DNA of 39,922 nucleotides from Bacillota bacterium (GCA_017656145.1 JACDOI010000022.1:1-39922), one strand, 5' to 3'. Positions 8,696 to 17,426 are shown, counted from the first letter of the stretch. The notes: generated by a model from the letters alone, not told the origin. A program made the numbers and translations.

Positions 8696-8714
8696 TTTAC
8701 ATCGAATCGGTAAA
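8696..8714. promoter_or_regulatory. Palindromic operator candidate in divergent intergenic region
   Basis: TTTACATCGAATCGGTAAA is an inverted repeat with TTTAC/GTAAA arms around a 9-base centre. A near-copy of part of it, TCGATTCGG, lies at 8725-8733 against TCGAATCGG at 8702-8710. It sits between the LexA-like gene and the divergent unknown gene and does not resemble the Bacillus LexA box. Confidence 0.45.
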
Positions 8715-8781
8715 CTGTAGCTGGTCGATTCGGGATCGCTGTCAGAAAACATGCACACCCGGACAGACAGGGGGGCTTAGC

Positions 8782-9459
8782 GTGGCGGAACGGAACGCAG
8801 CCGGGCCCGGTTGGGTGGAAGACCTGGAGGACGCTATCGAGCGAGCCTTGGGATTGACAGCGGTTCGGGTTGTGGCTGACCCAACGGGAGCGGTCAAGGA
8901 AGTCCATGTGCTGGCTTCGCCCACGCGGCCTGCCGGGCGAATCAGGCGGGACATCGAAACGATGCTCCGCGTTCAACGGGGCATCCGCGTCGACCGCCGG
9001 CAGATCAGCGTTGCTCAATGGGGCGGCGAGGAATCGACCGGCGCCCCTTTGTTGCGCCTGGCGGCGATCCAAAGCTTGCTTCAGGCAGACGGCCTGCACG
9101 TCGAGGTCGATGTGGGCTTGGGCGAACAAACTGCCAGAGGCGCAGCCGGCGGCCCTGCTTCCGAGGACAACCGGGACCGCCTGGCCGCCCACGCGGCCGT
9201 CAAGGCCTTGAACAAGCTGGAAGGGATCGGCCGCCAGATACATGTGGAGGCAGTCCGGACCCTCGGGTTCCAGCGGGGGCGAGCCGTGCTGGTCTGCCTC
9301 TCGGTGCTCACCGGCGGCCGAGAGGACGTCGTGACCGGCGTCGCTCCGGTCGAGCGGGACGTGGCTGACGCGGCAGCCCGCGCGGTCTTAGCGGCCGTTG
9401 CCGGACAGTTATCCGGTCAACCCGCGGGTGGCGGATGGGCGGTGGTGTCCGACTGGTGA
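8782..9459 (+). CDS. Conserved protein of unknown function, two-module
   Basis: 225 residues; function not recognised. The N-terminal module (about residues 10-82) contains LEDAIERALGLTAVRVVADPT, then EVHVLASP, RRDIETMLRVQ and DRRQISVAQ, a pattern I associate with uncharacterised proteins of Firmicutes and Actinobacteria. The C-terminal part alternates strand- and helix-like segments (HVEVDVGLGE; AAHAAVKALNKLEGIGRQIHVEAV; RAVLVCLSVLTGG; DAAARAVLAAVAGQL), resembling repeated small alpha/beta units. There is no signal peptide or membrane segment. The start is GTG 8782, with a weak G-rich ribosome site; the frame is open further upstream through the dyad region. It diverges from the LexA-like gene and lies 111 bases before spoVS. 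Confidence 0.65.
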   Translation: MAERNAAGPGWVEDLEDAIERALGLTAVRVVADPTGAVKEVHVLASPTRPAGRIRRDIETMLRVQRGIRVDRRQISVAQWGGEESTGAPLLRLAAIQSLLQADGLHVEVDVGLGEQTARGAAGGPASEDNRDRLAAHAAVKALNKLEGIGRQIHVEAVRTLGFQRGRAVLVCLSVLTGGREDVVTGVAPVERDVADAAARAVLAAVAGQLSGQPAGGGWAVVSDW

Positions 9460-9467
9460 TCCGAATA

Positions 9468-9494
9468 AAAGGAAGCATTCATTGGTGGGCGAAT
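9468..9494 (+). promoter_or_regulatory. Sigma-H-like promoter of spoVS
   Basis: AAAGGAAGC (9468-9476), an 11-base spacer and GGCGAAT (9488-9494) match the Bacillus sigma-H pattern RnAGGAwww-N11-12-RnnGAAT, with the last two -35 positions off. In B. subtilis spoVS is sigma-H dependent. The leader to the spoVS ATG would be about 70 bases. Confidence 0.6.
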
Positions 9495-9570
9495 ATATTG
9501 GACAACAACCGGTGACGCGTCGCGATGAGCCATACAGCGGACACAACCGCTTGAGGAGGAGACGCCGACC

Positions 9571-9831
9571 ATGGAGGTACTCAAAGTTTCGGCCGCATCG
9601 AAGCCCAAGTCCGTTGCCGGCGCGCTAGCCGCGGTGTTGCGAGAGAAGGGGATGGTAGAAATTCAAGCGGTCGGCGCGGGCGCGGTCAACCAAGCCGTCA
9701 AATCCATCGCGATCGCTCGGGGTTTTGTCGCCCCCAACGGGATCGACTTAGTCTGCGTGCCCGCGTTCAGCGAAATCGAGATCGATGGCGAGGAGCGCAC
9801 AGCCATCCGGTTCATCGTCGGACCGCGCTGA
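9571..9831 (+). CDS. spoVS: Stage V sporulation protein S
   Basis: Small Alba-like protein required for proper spore coat assembly and septation control in Bacillus. The 86-residue sequence MEVLKVSAASKPKSVAGALA, then VEIQAVGAGAVNQAVKSIAIARGFV and a PAFSEIEIDGEERTAIRF tail, is essentially diagnostic, as the family is highly conserved. The ATG follows GAGGAGGAG with about 9 bases spacing. A sigma-H-like promoter lies upstream and a sigma-H-like gene directly downstream, a suggestive pairing. Confidence 0.96.
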   Translation: MEVLKVSAASKPKSVAGALAAVLREKGMVEIQAVGAGAVNQAVKSIAIARGFVAPNGIDLVCVPAFSEIEIDGEERTAIRFIVGPR

Positions 9832-9931
9832 CTACCGGATGCGGGAGACCGCCGCCGGTCGCGTCATATTCTCCCTAGACAAGCCATAGATCTGAACTGA
9901 CGGCATGACGCTTGGACAGGGAGGTACAGCC

Positions 9932-10630
9932 ATGCATGACGATCCGAACCAGCGGCGGGACTTGGCCTTCCTGGCGCGCATCCGCGCGGGGGACGCGGCG
10001 GCCAAGGAGGAGCTGGTGGAAAAGTACATCCCGTTGGTCAAGCACATCGTCCGGCATCACTATGCGAGTTTCTTGGAATTCGAAGACTTAATGCAAGAGG
10101 GGCTCATCGGCTTGCTCGGGGCCATCGAGGAATACCGGCCCGACGCATTCGACGTGAAGTTTAGCTCCTTCGCCTACATCTGCATTCTCCGCAAGGTGTA
10201 CAACGCGATCAAGCAGACGAACAGCAACAAGCACCGGGCCCTCAACGACGCGATTTCCTTGTACAGCCCCACTGGCGGCGACGACGGGCGCCCGATCCTT
10301 GAGCGCTGCGACGACGCTACCCAACGGGACCCGTTGGAGTGCGTGGTCGACAAGCTGACATCCCAGTATCTCGCGCGCCTGTTGCGCAATCACCTGTCGC
10401 TGCTCGAATACACCGTCTTCACCCTTCTTTTGCAAGGGTACTCCGCAGCCGAGATCGAGCGCGCTATCGGGGTGAGCCCCAAAGTCGTCGACAACGCCCG
10501 GACCCGGGGCAAGATCAAGCTCCGGCGGCTCGTAGAACAGTACGGTTCGCTGTTGGATCCCCGGGTGCCCATCAGGGTCCGCCGGCGCCGGGACTTGTAC
10601 GCCCGGGTCAACGTCAGCTTGAGCGGTTAA
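9932..10630 (+). CDS. sigH: Sigma-70 family factor, sigma-H (Spo0H) type
   Basis: Alternative sigma factor of 232 residues. Region 2 is seen in KEELVEKYIPLVKHIVRHHY, FEDLMQEGLIGLLGAIEEYRP and FSSFAYICILRKVYNAIKQTNSNKHRALNDAISL. The last part parallels B. subtilis SigH (ITRQIITAIKTATRQKH, then LNSYVSL). Region 4 ends SAAEIERAIGVSPKVVDNARTRGKIKLRR. Sigma-H directs early sporulation and competence genes. ATG 9932 follows AGGGAGG; an in-frame ATG at 9905 has no ribosome site. The gene lies between spoVS and smc rather than next to rpmG-secE as in Bacillus, so a paralogue elsewhere cannot be excluded. Confidence 0.85.
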   Translation: MHDDPNQRRDLAFLARIRAGDAAAKEELVEKYIPLVKHIVRHHYASFLEFEDLMQEGLIGLLGAIEEYRPDAFDVKFSSFAYICILRKVYNAIKQTNSNKHRALNDAISLYSPTGGDDGRPILERCDDATQRDPLECVVDKLTSQYLARLLRNHLSLLEYTVFTLLLQGYSAAEIERAIGVSPKVVDNARTRGKIKLRRLVEQYGSLLDPRVPIRVRRRRDLYARVNVSLSG

Positions 10631-10655
10631 AATCGCCGCAGCCGTGTGATACAAT
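10627..10655 (+). promoter_or_regulatory. Sigma-A promoter with extended -10 for smc
   Basis: TTAAAA (10627-10632; 4 of 6) and TACAAT (10650-10655) with a 17-base spacer, preceded by TG one base upstream (10647-10648), form an extended -10 promoter. Its -35 hexamer overlaps the stop codon of the sigma-factor gene, so smc can be transcribed independently of it. Confidence 0.65.
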
Positions 10656-10687
10656 TCTTGGGTGGTCGCCAAGGAGGTGCCACCCGG

Positions 10688-13600
10688 TTGCGGTTGCTGG
10701 CCCTGCAGCTGCTGGGCTTCAAATCGTTTCCCGACAAGACCGAACTTCGGTTCGGCCCAGGCATCACGGCCGTCGTCGGGCCCAACGGCAGCGGCAAGAG
10801 CAACATCGTGGACGCGATCCGCTGGGTGCTGGGAGAGGCGAGCGGCCGGGCGCTGCGAACGCCGCGGGCTACCGATCTCATCTTCGCCGGCACGTCCAGC
10901 CGAAAGCCCTTGGGGATGGCCCAGGTCACCCTCATCCTGGACAATGCGGATCAGGCGCTGTCGCTGCCGTACGCTGAGGTCAGCCTCACCCGCCGCATTT
11001 ACCGTTCCGGGGAAAGCGAGTTTCTCATCAACGGCCAGCCGTGCCGCCTGCGGGACATCCAGGAGCTTTTGCTCGGTACCGGGCTTGGCCGCGGGGGCAT
11101 GGCGATAGTCGGTCAAGGGGAGATCGATGCGGTTCTCAGCGCCGATCCCCGGGAGCGCCGCCTGTTGCTGGAGGAGACCGCCGGCACGAGCCGCTACCGG
11201 GCCCAGAAGCGGGAGGCGGTGCAGAAACTGTCCCAAGCCCAAGCGGACCTGGACCGGGTACGGGACATGGTTGTTGAGCTCACCCAGCGCCACGAGGGGC
11301 TCCAAGCCCAAGCCCGGGCCGCGGCCCGGTACCGGGAACTGGTACAGGCGCTGCGGGAAGCCCGGGCCTGCCAAGCGGCCCGGGAGTGGCTTGCGGCCGC
11401 GGGCCGGCTAAAGACCCTTCAGGCCGAGGCCCAGCAGGCCCAGCAGGCGCTGCTTGAAGCCGAGGCCGCATGGGAGCGCACTGGAGAAACCGCCCGGGCC
11501 TTTCGGGAGCAGGCGGCCTCCGCCCAGGCGGAGTTGCAAAAAGCCGAGCGGGAGCGGCAAGAGGCCGAGGCCCGCCTGGCAGCCGTCGTTCACGAGCTGG
11601 ACGTTGCCCTCGTCAAGCGGCAGGCGGCCGAGCGCCAGATGGCAAGCCTCGACGGGGAGATGGAGCGGCGCCAGAAGGAACTGGCTGCGGCTCGCGACGA
11701 GCTGGCGCGCGTTCAAGAAGAGCTGTCCCTTGCCCGTCAGCGGGCGCAAGTTCTCCGGTCCGAGGCCGCTGCCACCCAGCGGGAGCTGGCTGTCTACGAC
11801 GCCCAGCACCGGGAAGTGATGGGCCGCCTGGAGGCTGCCAGATCCGAGGCGCTGGAGGTCCTCCAGCGGCTGGCCCACCAGCGCAACGAAACCCGGCGGC
11901 TCGAATCGGAGCTGGCGTCCCTGGCAGCCAAAAAGGCGCGCTTAGGCGACACCCTGGACGCGCTGGCCAAGGAGCAGGACGAATGGCGCAAGGCACTGGG
12001 ACAAGCCCTTGGGCAGCTACAGGAGCGCGAATCCCGCCTCAAGGATTTCCAGCGGCGGGAAGCGGAGGCCTCCAAGGCGCTGAAACAGGCGGAAACGCAT
12101 CTTGCGGAACTTGTGCGCAGCGCCGCGGGCATCCGCAGCCGCCTTGAGGAAGCTAGGGCCGCCCGGCGGGCCATCTTGCGGTTGGAGGACAATCTTTCCG
12201 GATACCAGCCCGCCGTGAAGGCGGTGCTTCAGGCCGATCCGCCCCTTGCCGGGATCCGGGGAACGGTGGCTCAACTCATGGAGGTGCCGACCCCGTTTGA
12301 GGCGGCCATCCAGGCGGCTTTAGGGGCCGCGTTGCAGTACGTCGTCGTAGACGATCAGGCCGCGGTCAAGGCGGCCATCGAGCATTTGCGGGCTCGGCGG
12401 GCAGGACGGGCCACCTTTCTTCCCCTTGACACGTTGCGGGCCCGGCGGTGGCCCGGGGATTTGCAATGGGCTCTCAGCGCGCCCGGCGTGGCAGGCCGGG
12501 CCGCGGACTTGGTGAACTGTGCCCAGGACGTTCAGGTCGTCGCCGAGCATCTGCTCGGGCGAATTCTCGTCGTTGAGACGCTGGAAAGGGCCATGGCCCT
12601 TTCCAGGGAGTTGCCGGCCGGCGTGCGCCTCGTCTCCAAGACGGGGGACCTGATCGTCCCCGGCGGGCCGGTCACCGGTGGTTCGACGCAAGCGGATCCA
12701 AAGGCGGGGCTTTTGGCCCGGCGGCGGGAACTGCGGGAGTGGGAAGAGCGGCAGCGGTCGGCGCAACGGGAGCTGGAACAGGCTCAACAGCAACTCGCTG
12801 CGGCCCAGGAGGACGTCGAGGCACTGAAGGGGGCGGTGGCCCGCTACCGCACCGCTGCCCAGCAGGAGACCTTAGCGCTGGAGCGGGCCCGGCACGCGGC
12901 GGCAGCGTTGGAAAAGGAAGGACAGCGTCTTGAGAAAGCGGCTGCCCTTCACCGGGCCGAGCAGGAGGAGGTGCGCCAGACCGAGGCTGCTACCCGGGAA
13001 CGGCTCGCACAGGCGCAGGCAGAACTCCGGGAGCTGGAAGCGCGCGAGGGGGATTTGCGCCAGGCGCTCCACCACCTCACCGAAAAGGGGCGGCGGGAAG
13101 AGGAGGGCCGGCGCCGGCGGGCTGATGCCTTGGCGGAGGCCCGGTCGCGGCTGGCAGCCCGGGAGGAAGCCGTCAAGTCGCTGGAGCGGGAAGCCAGCGC
13201 CTGCCGGCGGCGGCTCGATGAGCACAAGGCCGCGCTGGACCGAATGGATGAGGAGCGCCGGGCTCTGGCCGCGGATCTGGAGCGCCTCGTCAAAACCCAG
13301 GCCGAGCTCGAGGAGCGAATGCCCCGCGCGCGGGAGGAAGCGCGGCGGGCTCAGGAGCGGGAAGCTCAAGCGGCCGCGCGCGTTTCGCAGGTCCGCCAAG
13401 CCGCGGACGCGGCCGACGGCGAATGCGCCCGGGCGCGTCTTGAGGCCGAGCGCTGCCGGGAGCGGGTGTGGCGGGTCCAGGCCGATGAAGCCCGAGTCCG
13501 GGCCCAAGCGGACAACTTGGCCCAGCGATTGGCGGAACTCGGAAGCTCGTGCGAGGAAGCCGAGAAGCTGGCCCGCGCGCCACTGCGGTCCAGCGACGAC

Positions 13601-14230
13601 ATTCGGCGCCTCGAACAAGAGCTGGAAGCGTTAGGTGGGGTCCATCTGGGCGCCGAGGAGGAGCTGGAGGAAGTCGGCAGCCGGCTGGCGTTTCTGCGGG
13701 AGCAACAGGCCGACCTGGAGCGGGCAACAAGCTCCCTCACAGAAGCCATCGCCCGCTTGGACCGGGTATGCGAAGAGCGGTTCGCCCGCACGCTGGAGCA
13801 GGTGAGACGGTCCTTTCTCACCACGTTCCGGCGGCTGTTCGGCGACGGCGAGGCCCGGCTTGAACTGACCGGCGAGGGCGGCGTGGACGTCCACGTCAAG
13901 TTGCCGGGCAAGCGCAGCCAAAACCTTCTGGCCCTGTCGGGCGGCGAGCGGGCGCTTGTGGCCATCGCGCTTTTGTTTGCCATGCTGGACGTCCAACCGA
14001 GCCCGTTTTATGTCCTGGATGAGATCGACGCAGCCCTGGACGAGGCCAATTTGGTTCGGTTCCAAGCGCTGTTGCGGCAAGCGGCGGAAACCGCCCAGTT
14101 CATCGTCATCACCCACCGGGCCACCACCATGGAAGCGGCGGGGGTTCTTTACGGCGTTACCGCCGCCCAGCCGGGGGTGTCGACCTTGATTTCGCTGGAC
14201 CTGGCCCGGGCGCTGGCCACGACCGCTTGA
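10688..14230 (+). CDS. smc: Chromosome segregation ATPase SMC
   Basis: Forms the SMC-ScpAB complex that loads at origins and aligns chromosome arms. It has 1180 residues, close to B. subtilis Smc. The order is N-terminal head with Walker A GPNGSGKSN (about 31-39), coiled coil from about 150, a hinge around 500-650 (NLSGYQPAVKAVL ... GDLIVPGGPVTGGS), the return coiled coil, and the C-terminal head with signature LSGGERALVAIAL (about 1083) and Walker B YVLDEIDAALDEAN. The start is TTG 10688 after AAGGAGGTG with 8 bases; upstream in-frame residues lie within the promoter. The stop overlaps no gene, and ftsY begins 77 bases on. Confidence 0.96.
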   Translation: MRLLALQLLGFKSFPDKTELRFGPGITAVVGPNGSGKSNIVDAIRWVLGEASGRALRTPRATDLIFAGTSSRKPLGMAQVTLILDNADQALSLPYAEVSLTRRIYRSGESEFLINGQPCRLRDIQELLLGTGLGRGGMAIVGQGEIDAVLSADPRERRLLLEETAGTSRYRAQKREAVQKLSQAQADLDRVRDMVVELTQRHEGLQAQARAAARYRELVQALREARACQAAREWLAAAGRLKTLQAEAQQAQQALLEAEAAWERTGETARAFREQAASAQAELQKAERERQEAEARLAAVVHELDVALVKRQAAERQMASLDGEMERRQKELAAARDELARVQEELSLARQRAQVLRSEAAATQRELAVYDAQHREVMGRLEAARSEALEVLQRLAHQRNETRRLESELASLAAKKARLGDTLDALAKEQDEWRKALGQALGQLQERESRLKDFQRREAEASKALKQAETHLAELVRSAAGIRSRLEEARAARRAILRLEDNLSGYQPAVKAVLQADPPLAGIRGTVAQLMEVPTPFEAAIQAALGAALQYVVVDDQAAVKAAIEHLRARRAGRATFLPLDTLRARRWPGDLQWALSAPGVAGRAADLVNCAQDVQVVAEHLLGRILVVETLERAMALSRELPAGVRLVSKTGDLIVPGGPVTGGSTQADPKAGLLARRRELREWEERQRSAQRELEQAQQQLAAAQEDVEALKGAVARYRTAAQQETLALERARHAAAALEKEGQRLEKAAALHRAEQEEVRQTEAATRERLAQAQAELRELEAREGDLRQALHHLTEKGRREEEGRRRRADALAEARSRLAAREEAVKSLEREASACRRRLDEHKAALDRMDEERRALAADLERLVKTQAELEERMPRAREEARRAQEREAQAAARVSQVRQAADAADGECARARLEAERCRERVWRVQADEARVRAQADNLAQRLAELGSSCEEAEKLARAPLRSSDDIRRLEQELEALGGVHLGAEEELEEVGSRLAFLREQQADLERATSSLTEAIARLDRVCEERFARTLEQVRRSFLTTFRRLFGDGEARLELTGEGGVDVHVKLPGKRSQNLLALSGGERALVAIALLFAMLDVQPSPFYVLDEIDAALDEANLVRFQALLRQAAETAQFIVITHRATTMEAAGVLYGVTAAQPGVSTLISLDLARALATTA

Positions 14231-14307
14231 CCGGGCTGCGGCCGGATGCGGGCGAGTGGTCCCACCTCATGCGGGAGCGGGCTTTGACGTTTGAGAGGAG
14301 GCAGAAC

Positions 14308-15234
14308 ATGGGCGAAGGCGGCGGATGGTTCAGCCGGCTGCGGGCCGGTTTGGCCAAGACCCGGGCAGGATTGGCATCCCGCGTCGAAGGGCTGCTTTCA
14401 GGGAGAGGCGGGCGCATCGACGAGTCGGTGTACGAGGGGCTCGAGGAGGCGCTGGTGCTGGCCGATGCGGGCGTCACCGCCACGATGAGCATCATGGAGC
14501 GGCTCCGGGAGCGGGCGAAGCGGGAAGCGCCCAAGGGCGCGGAAGATCTCAAGCGGATGCTGAAGGAGGAAATCGCCGCGCTGCTCCGGCCGGTGGCCCG
14601 ACCGCTGGCTTTGGATCCCCCGGGCCTGGCGGCGGCCATGGTGGTGGGGGTAAACGGCAGCGGCAAGACGACGTCCGTAGGCAAATTGGCGTGGCGCTTG
14701 CAACGGGAAGGGCGGCAGGTGATCATCGGGGCCGCGGACACGTTCCGGGCGGCCGCCATCGAGCAGTTGCAAGTCTGGGGCCGGCGGGCCGGGGCTGCGG
14801 TCATCGCCCACGAACCCGGCGCCGATCCGGCGGCGGTCGCGTTTGACGCGGCCCAGGCGGCTGTTGCCCGCGGCGCGGATGTGCTGCTCGTTGACACCGC
14901 CGGCCGGCTTCATACCCGGACCAATCTGATGGAGGAACTGCGCAAGGTGCACCGGGTGATGACGAGCCGGCTCGGACAACCGCTTCGGGAAGTTCTGCTG
15001 GTACTGGATGCCACCACCGGCCAAAACGGGCTGGTCCAAGCGCGCCAGTTCGCCGAAGCGGTGCCCCTGACGGGTATCGTCTTGACGAAGCTCGACGGCA
15101 CGGCCAAAGGGGGCATCGTCATCGCCATCGCGAGCGAGCTGGGGCTGCCGGTCAAGCTGGTGGGCGTCGGGGAAGGAGCCGAGGATCTGCAGGACTTTGC
15201 TCCCGAAGCGTTCGCGGAAGCCCTGTTCTCTTGA
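14308..15234 (+). CDS. ftsY: Signal recognition particle receptor FtsY
   Basis: SRP-receptor GTPase that docks Ffh-bound ribosomes at the membrane. It has 308 residues with only a short N-terminal region before the N domain, as in many Gram-positives. The G domain shows GVNGSGKTTSVGKLA (P-loop), [30 protein letters not shown] and TKLDGTAKGG, the set distinguishing FtsY/Ffh from other GTPases; GATTGQN-like DATTGQNGLVQAR favours FtsY. ATG 14308 follows GAGAGGAGG; the open frame upstream of it is not family-like. Its stop codon overlaps the -35 of the next promoter. Confidence 0.95.
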   Translation: MGEGGGWFSRLRAGLAKTRAGLASRVEGLLSGRGGRIDESVYEGLEEALVLADAGVTATMSIMERLRERAKREAPKGAEDLKRMLKEEIAALLRPVARPLALDPPGLAAAMVVGVNGSGKTTSVGKLAWRLQREGRQVIIGAADTFRAAAIEQLQVWGRRAGAAVIAHEPGADPAAVAFDAAQAAVARGADVLLVDTAGRLHTRTNLMEELRKVHRVMTSRLGQPLREVLLVLDATTGQNGLVQARQFAEAVPLTGIVLTKLDGTAKGGIVIAIASELGLPVKLVGVGEGAEDLQDFAPEAFAEALFS

Positions 15235-15259
15235 CAACCGGCGCCAGGGCGGGTATACT
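15231..15259 (+). promoter_or_regulatory. Strong sigma-A promoter for the ylxM-ffh-rpsP operon
   Basis: TTGACA (15231-15236) and TATACT (15254-15259) with a 17-base spacer: 11 of 12 consensus positions. The -35 overlaps the ftsY stop codon. It gives a roughly 40-base leader to ylxM. Confidence 0.87.
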
Positions 15260-15305
15260 GCCCCTGTAAAGCGTCCGTGCTTAACAGAGGTGAGCGCGCA
15301 TTCCC

Positions 15306-15725
15306 GTGCCGGCTGACAAGAAGGTCCGCATGAACCTTCTGTTCGACTTCTACGGCCAGTTGTTGACCGAAAAACAACGGGCTTTCTTCGAGCTGTATCA
15401 CCACGACGATCTGTCCTTGGGTGAGATCGCTCAGGAACATGGGGTAAGCCGGCAAGCGGTATACGACATCCTGAAGCGGGCCGAGAGGACTCTTGAGGAG
15501 TTTGAGTCCAAGCTGGCGCTGGTGGACCGGTACTGGCAGGAGCGGGAAGTGTTGCGGGAGCTGGACCGGGAGCTTTCGATGCTCGAGCAAGACGTGGCGG
15601 TGCTGGCCCGCCGCGAGGCCGGGGTGTCCGGCTGGCAGCGGCGGCTCAGCATGATCAGGCACCGGTTGCGGGCGTTGGCCGGGGATGGCCCGGCGGAGGA
15701 AGACGAGGGCGGTGCCGGAAACTGA
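15306..15725 (+). CDS. ylxM: YlxM family DNA-binding protein (SRP operon)
   Basis: UPF0122 family protein with a sigma-70 region-4-like HTH, nearly always encoded before ffh; it is thought to modulate SRP function or expression. [46 protein letters not shown] is diagnostic (residues 9-54). At 139 residues it has a coiled, charged C-terminal extension compared with the roughly 110-residue Bacillus form. The start is GTG 15306; an internal ATG at 15330 is an alternative. It overlaps ffh slightly. Confidence 0.9.
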   Translation: MPADKKVRMNLLFDFYGQLLTEKQRAFFELYHHDDLSLGEIAQEHGVSRQAVYDILKRAERTLEEFESKLALVDRYWQEREVLRELDRELSMLEQDVAVLARREAGVSGWQRRLSMIRHRLRALAGDGPAEEDEGGAGN

Positions 15726-17097
15726 TTCGCCTGCGGGCAGAGGCGGTGCGGCATTGTTCGGCAACCTGGCGGAGCGACTGCAAGCGGCTTTGGGAAAGCT
15801 CAAAGGCCGCGGCAAGTTGTCGGAACGGGACGTAGAGGAAGCCCTTCGAGAGGTGCGGCTGGCGCTTCTTGAGGCCGACGTCAACTTCCGGGTCGTCAAG
15901 GATTTCCTCGCCCAGGTGAAGGAACGGGCCGTCGGCCAGGAGGTGATGCAGAGCCTCACCCCTGGCCAGCAGGTCATCAAGATCGTCCACGAAGAGCTTA
16001 CGGCCTTGATGGGCGGCAGCCACGCGCGCCTCGCACTGTCGGGCAAGGCGCCCCATGTGGTGATGCTGGTCGGTCTGCAGGGCTCCGGCAAGACGACGTC
16101 CGCGGCCAAGTTGGCCAATCTCCTTCGCAAGCAGGGGCACCGGCCGCTTTTGGTGGCGGCCGATGTGTACCGGCCGGCGGCCATCCGCCAGCTGGAAGTG
16201 TTGGGCCAGCAGCTGGAGGTGCCGGTGTTTTCCTTGGGCGAGCGCCACGATCCGGTCGACATCGCCCGGGCGGCGCTGTCCCACGCCCGCGACCGGGGCC
16301 ACGACGTCGTGGTTGTAGACACCGCCGGGCGCTTGCACGTCGACGAGGAGCTGATGGCCGAACTGGAGAGGATGGCCGAGGCTCTAAATCCCCGGGAGAC
16401 GCTTCTCGTGCTCGATGCCATGACCGGCCAGGAAGCGGTCAACGTCGCGCAGCGGTTCAACGAGCGCTTTGAGCTGAGCGGGTTCATCCTGACCAAGTTG
16501 GACGGCGACGCCCGGGGCGGCGCAGCCTTGTCGGTGCGGGCTGTAGTGGGCCAGCCGGTGAAGTTCGCGGGCGTCGGTGAGAAGCTGGACCAGCTGGAGC
16601 CGTTCCATCCCGAGCGGATGGCGTCTCGGATTCTCGGCATGGGCGACGTGCTCACGCTCATCGAGAAAGCCCAGATGGCCATGGACGCTGAAGAAGCCCA
16701 GCGGATGGCGGCCAAGCTCAAGTCTGCCGAGTTTACGCTGGAAGACTTCTTGGTGCAGTTGCGCCAAGTTCGCAATATGGGCCCGCTGGATCAGCTCCTC
16801 GGCATGATCCCGGGTCTGGCAGGAGCCTCGCAGCTCAAAGGCTTGGACGTCGATGAGAAGCAGTTGAAGCGCATCGAGGCCATCATTCAGTCGATGACTC
16901 CGGAGGAGCGGGCTCATCCGGCGATTATCAACGGCAGCCGCCGGCGGCGCATCGCGCGGGGCAGCGGCACGTCGGTTCAAGACGTCAACCGCCTTCTCAA
17001 GCAGTTTGAGCAGACGCGGGGACTGCTCAAGCAACTCGGCGCAGGCAAAGGTTCCCGGCGAGCAAGAAGCATCTTTGCCCGCTTGTTCCAAGGATAA
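15712..17097 (+). CDS. ffh: Signal recognition particle protein Ffh
   Basis: SRP54 GTPase that binds signal sequences with 4.5S/6S RNA and partners with FtsY. The N domain starts [23 protein letters not shown]. The G domain contains [53 protein letters not shown] and [14 protein letters not shown]. The M domain ends with [26 protein letters not shown], the SRP RNA-binding helix-turn-helix. GTG 15712 gives a normal N-terminus and overlaps ylxM by 14 bases; ATG 15685 is an alternative adding nine basic residues. No SRP RNA gene is visible in this window. Confidence 0.96.
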   Translation: MPETDSPAGRGGAALFGNLAERLQAALGKLKGRGKLSERDVEEALREVRLALLEADVNFRVVKDFLAQVKERAVGQEVMQSLTPGQQVIKIVHEELTALMGGSHARLALSGKAPHVVMLVGLQGSGKTTSAAKLANLLRKQGHRPLLVAADVYRPAAIRQLEVLGQQLEVPVFSLGERHDPVDIARAALSHARDRGHDVVVVDTAGRLHVDEELMAELERMAEALNPRETLLVLDAMTGQEAVNVAQRFNERFELSGFILTKLDGDARGGAALSVRAVVGQPVKFAGVGEKLDQLEPFHPERMASRILGMGDVLTLIEKAQMAMDAEEAQRMAAKLKSAEFTLEDFLVQLRQVRNMGPLDQLLGMIPGLAGASQLKGLDVDEKQLKRIEAIIQSMTPEERAHPAIINGSRRRRIARGSGTSVQDVNRLLKQFEQTRGLLKQLGAGKGSRRARSIFARLFQG

Positions 17098-17122
17098 ATC
17101 GCGTAGGGACGGAGGTGAGGAG

Positions 17123-17404
17123 ATGGCTGTTCGCATTCGCCTAAAGCGCATGGGGGCCAAGAAGCGGCCGTTTTACCGTCTGGTGGTGGCCGACTCCCGG
17201 GCCGCCCGCGACGGGCGTTACATCGATCAGCTCGGCCATTACAATCCCATCGAGGAACCCGCCACAATCGTGGTGGACGAGGAAAAGGCTCTTGAGTGGC
17301 TGCGCAAAGGGGCTCAAGCTTCTGATACCGCACGGGCGCTGCTGCGCAAGGCCGGGGTGTGGGAGAAGTTCAAGCCGGGCGAGGCCGGAGGCCGGCAGGA
17401 GTAG
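17123..17404 (+). CDS. rpsP: Ribosomal protein S16
   Basis: Small-subunit protein bS16, 93 residues. [26 protein letters not shown] and [12 protein letters not shown] are diagnostic. The ATG follows GGAGGTGAGGAG. It lies 25 bases after ffh in the classic ffh-rpsP order, inside the operon driven from upstream of ylxM. Confidence 0.97.
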   Translation: MAVRIRLKRMGAKKRPFYRLVVADSRAARDGRYIDQLGHYNPIEEPATIVVDEEKALEWLRKGAQASDTARALLRKAGVWEKFKPGEAGGRQE

Positions 17405-17426
17405 CTCCCAGCAGGGAGGGTGAGCC

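Noticed and set aside
9847-9860. GACCG/CGGTC hairpin after spoVS
   Set aside because: A 5-base stem with no T run is too weak for a terminator and is expected by chance at this GC content.
14910-16775. A 621-codon open frame on the minus strand across ftsY, ylxM and ffh
   Set aside because: It is antisense to three clearly recognised genes, its product is Ser/Arg/Pro-rich with no family motif, and high GC at third positions of the sense genes makes such open antisense frames common. Similar cases at 1371-2936, 10088-11374 and 29680-31521 were dropped for the same reason.
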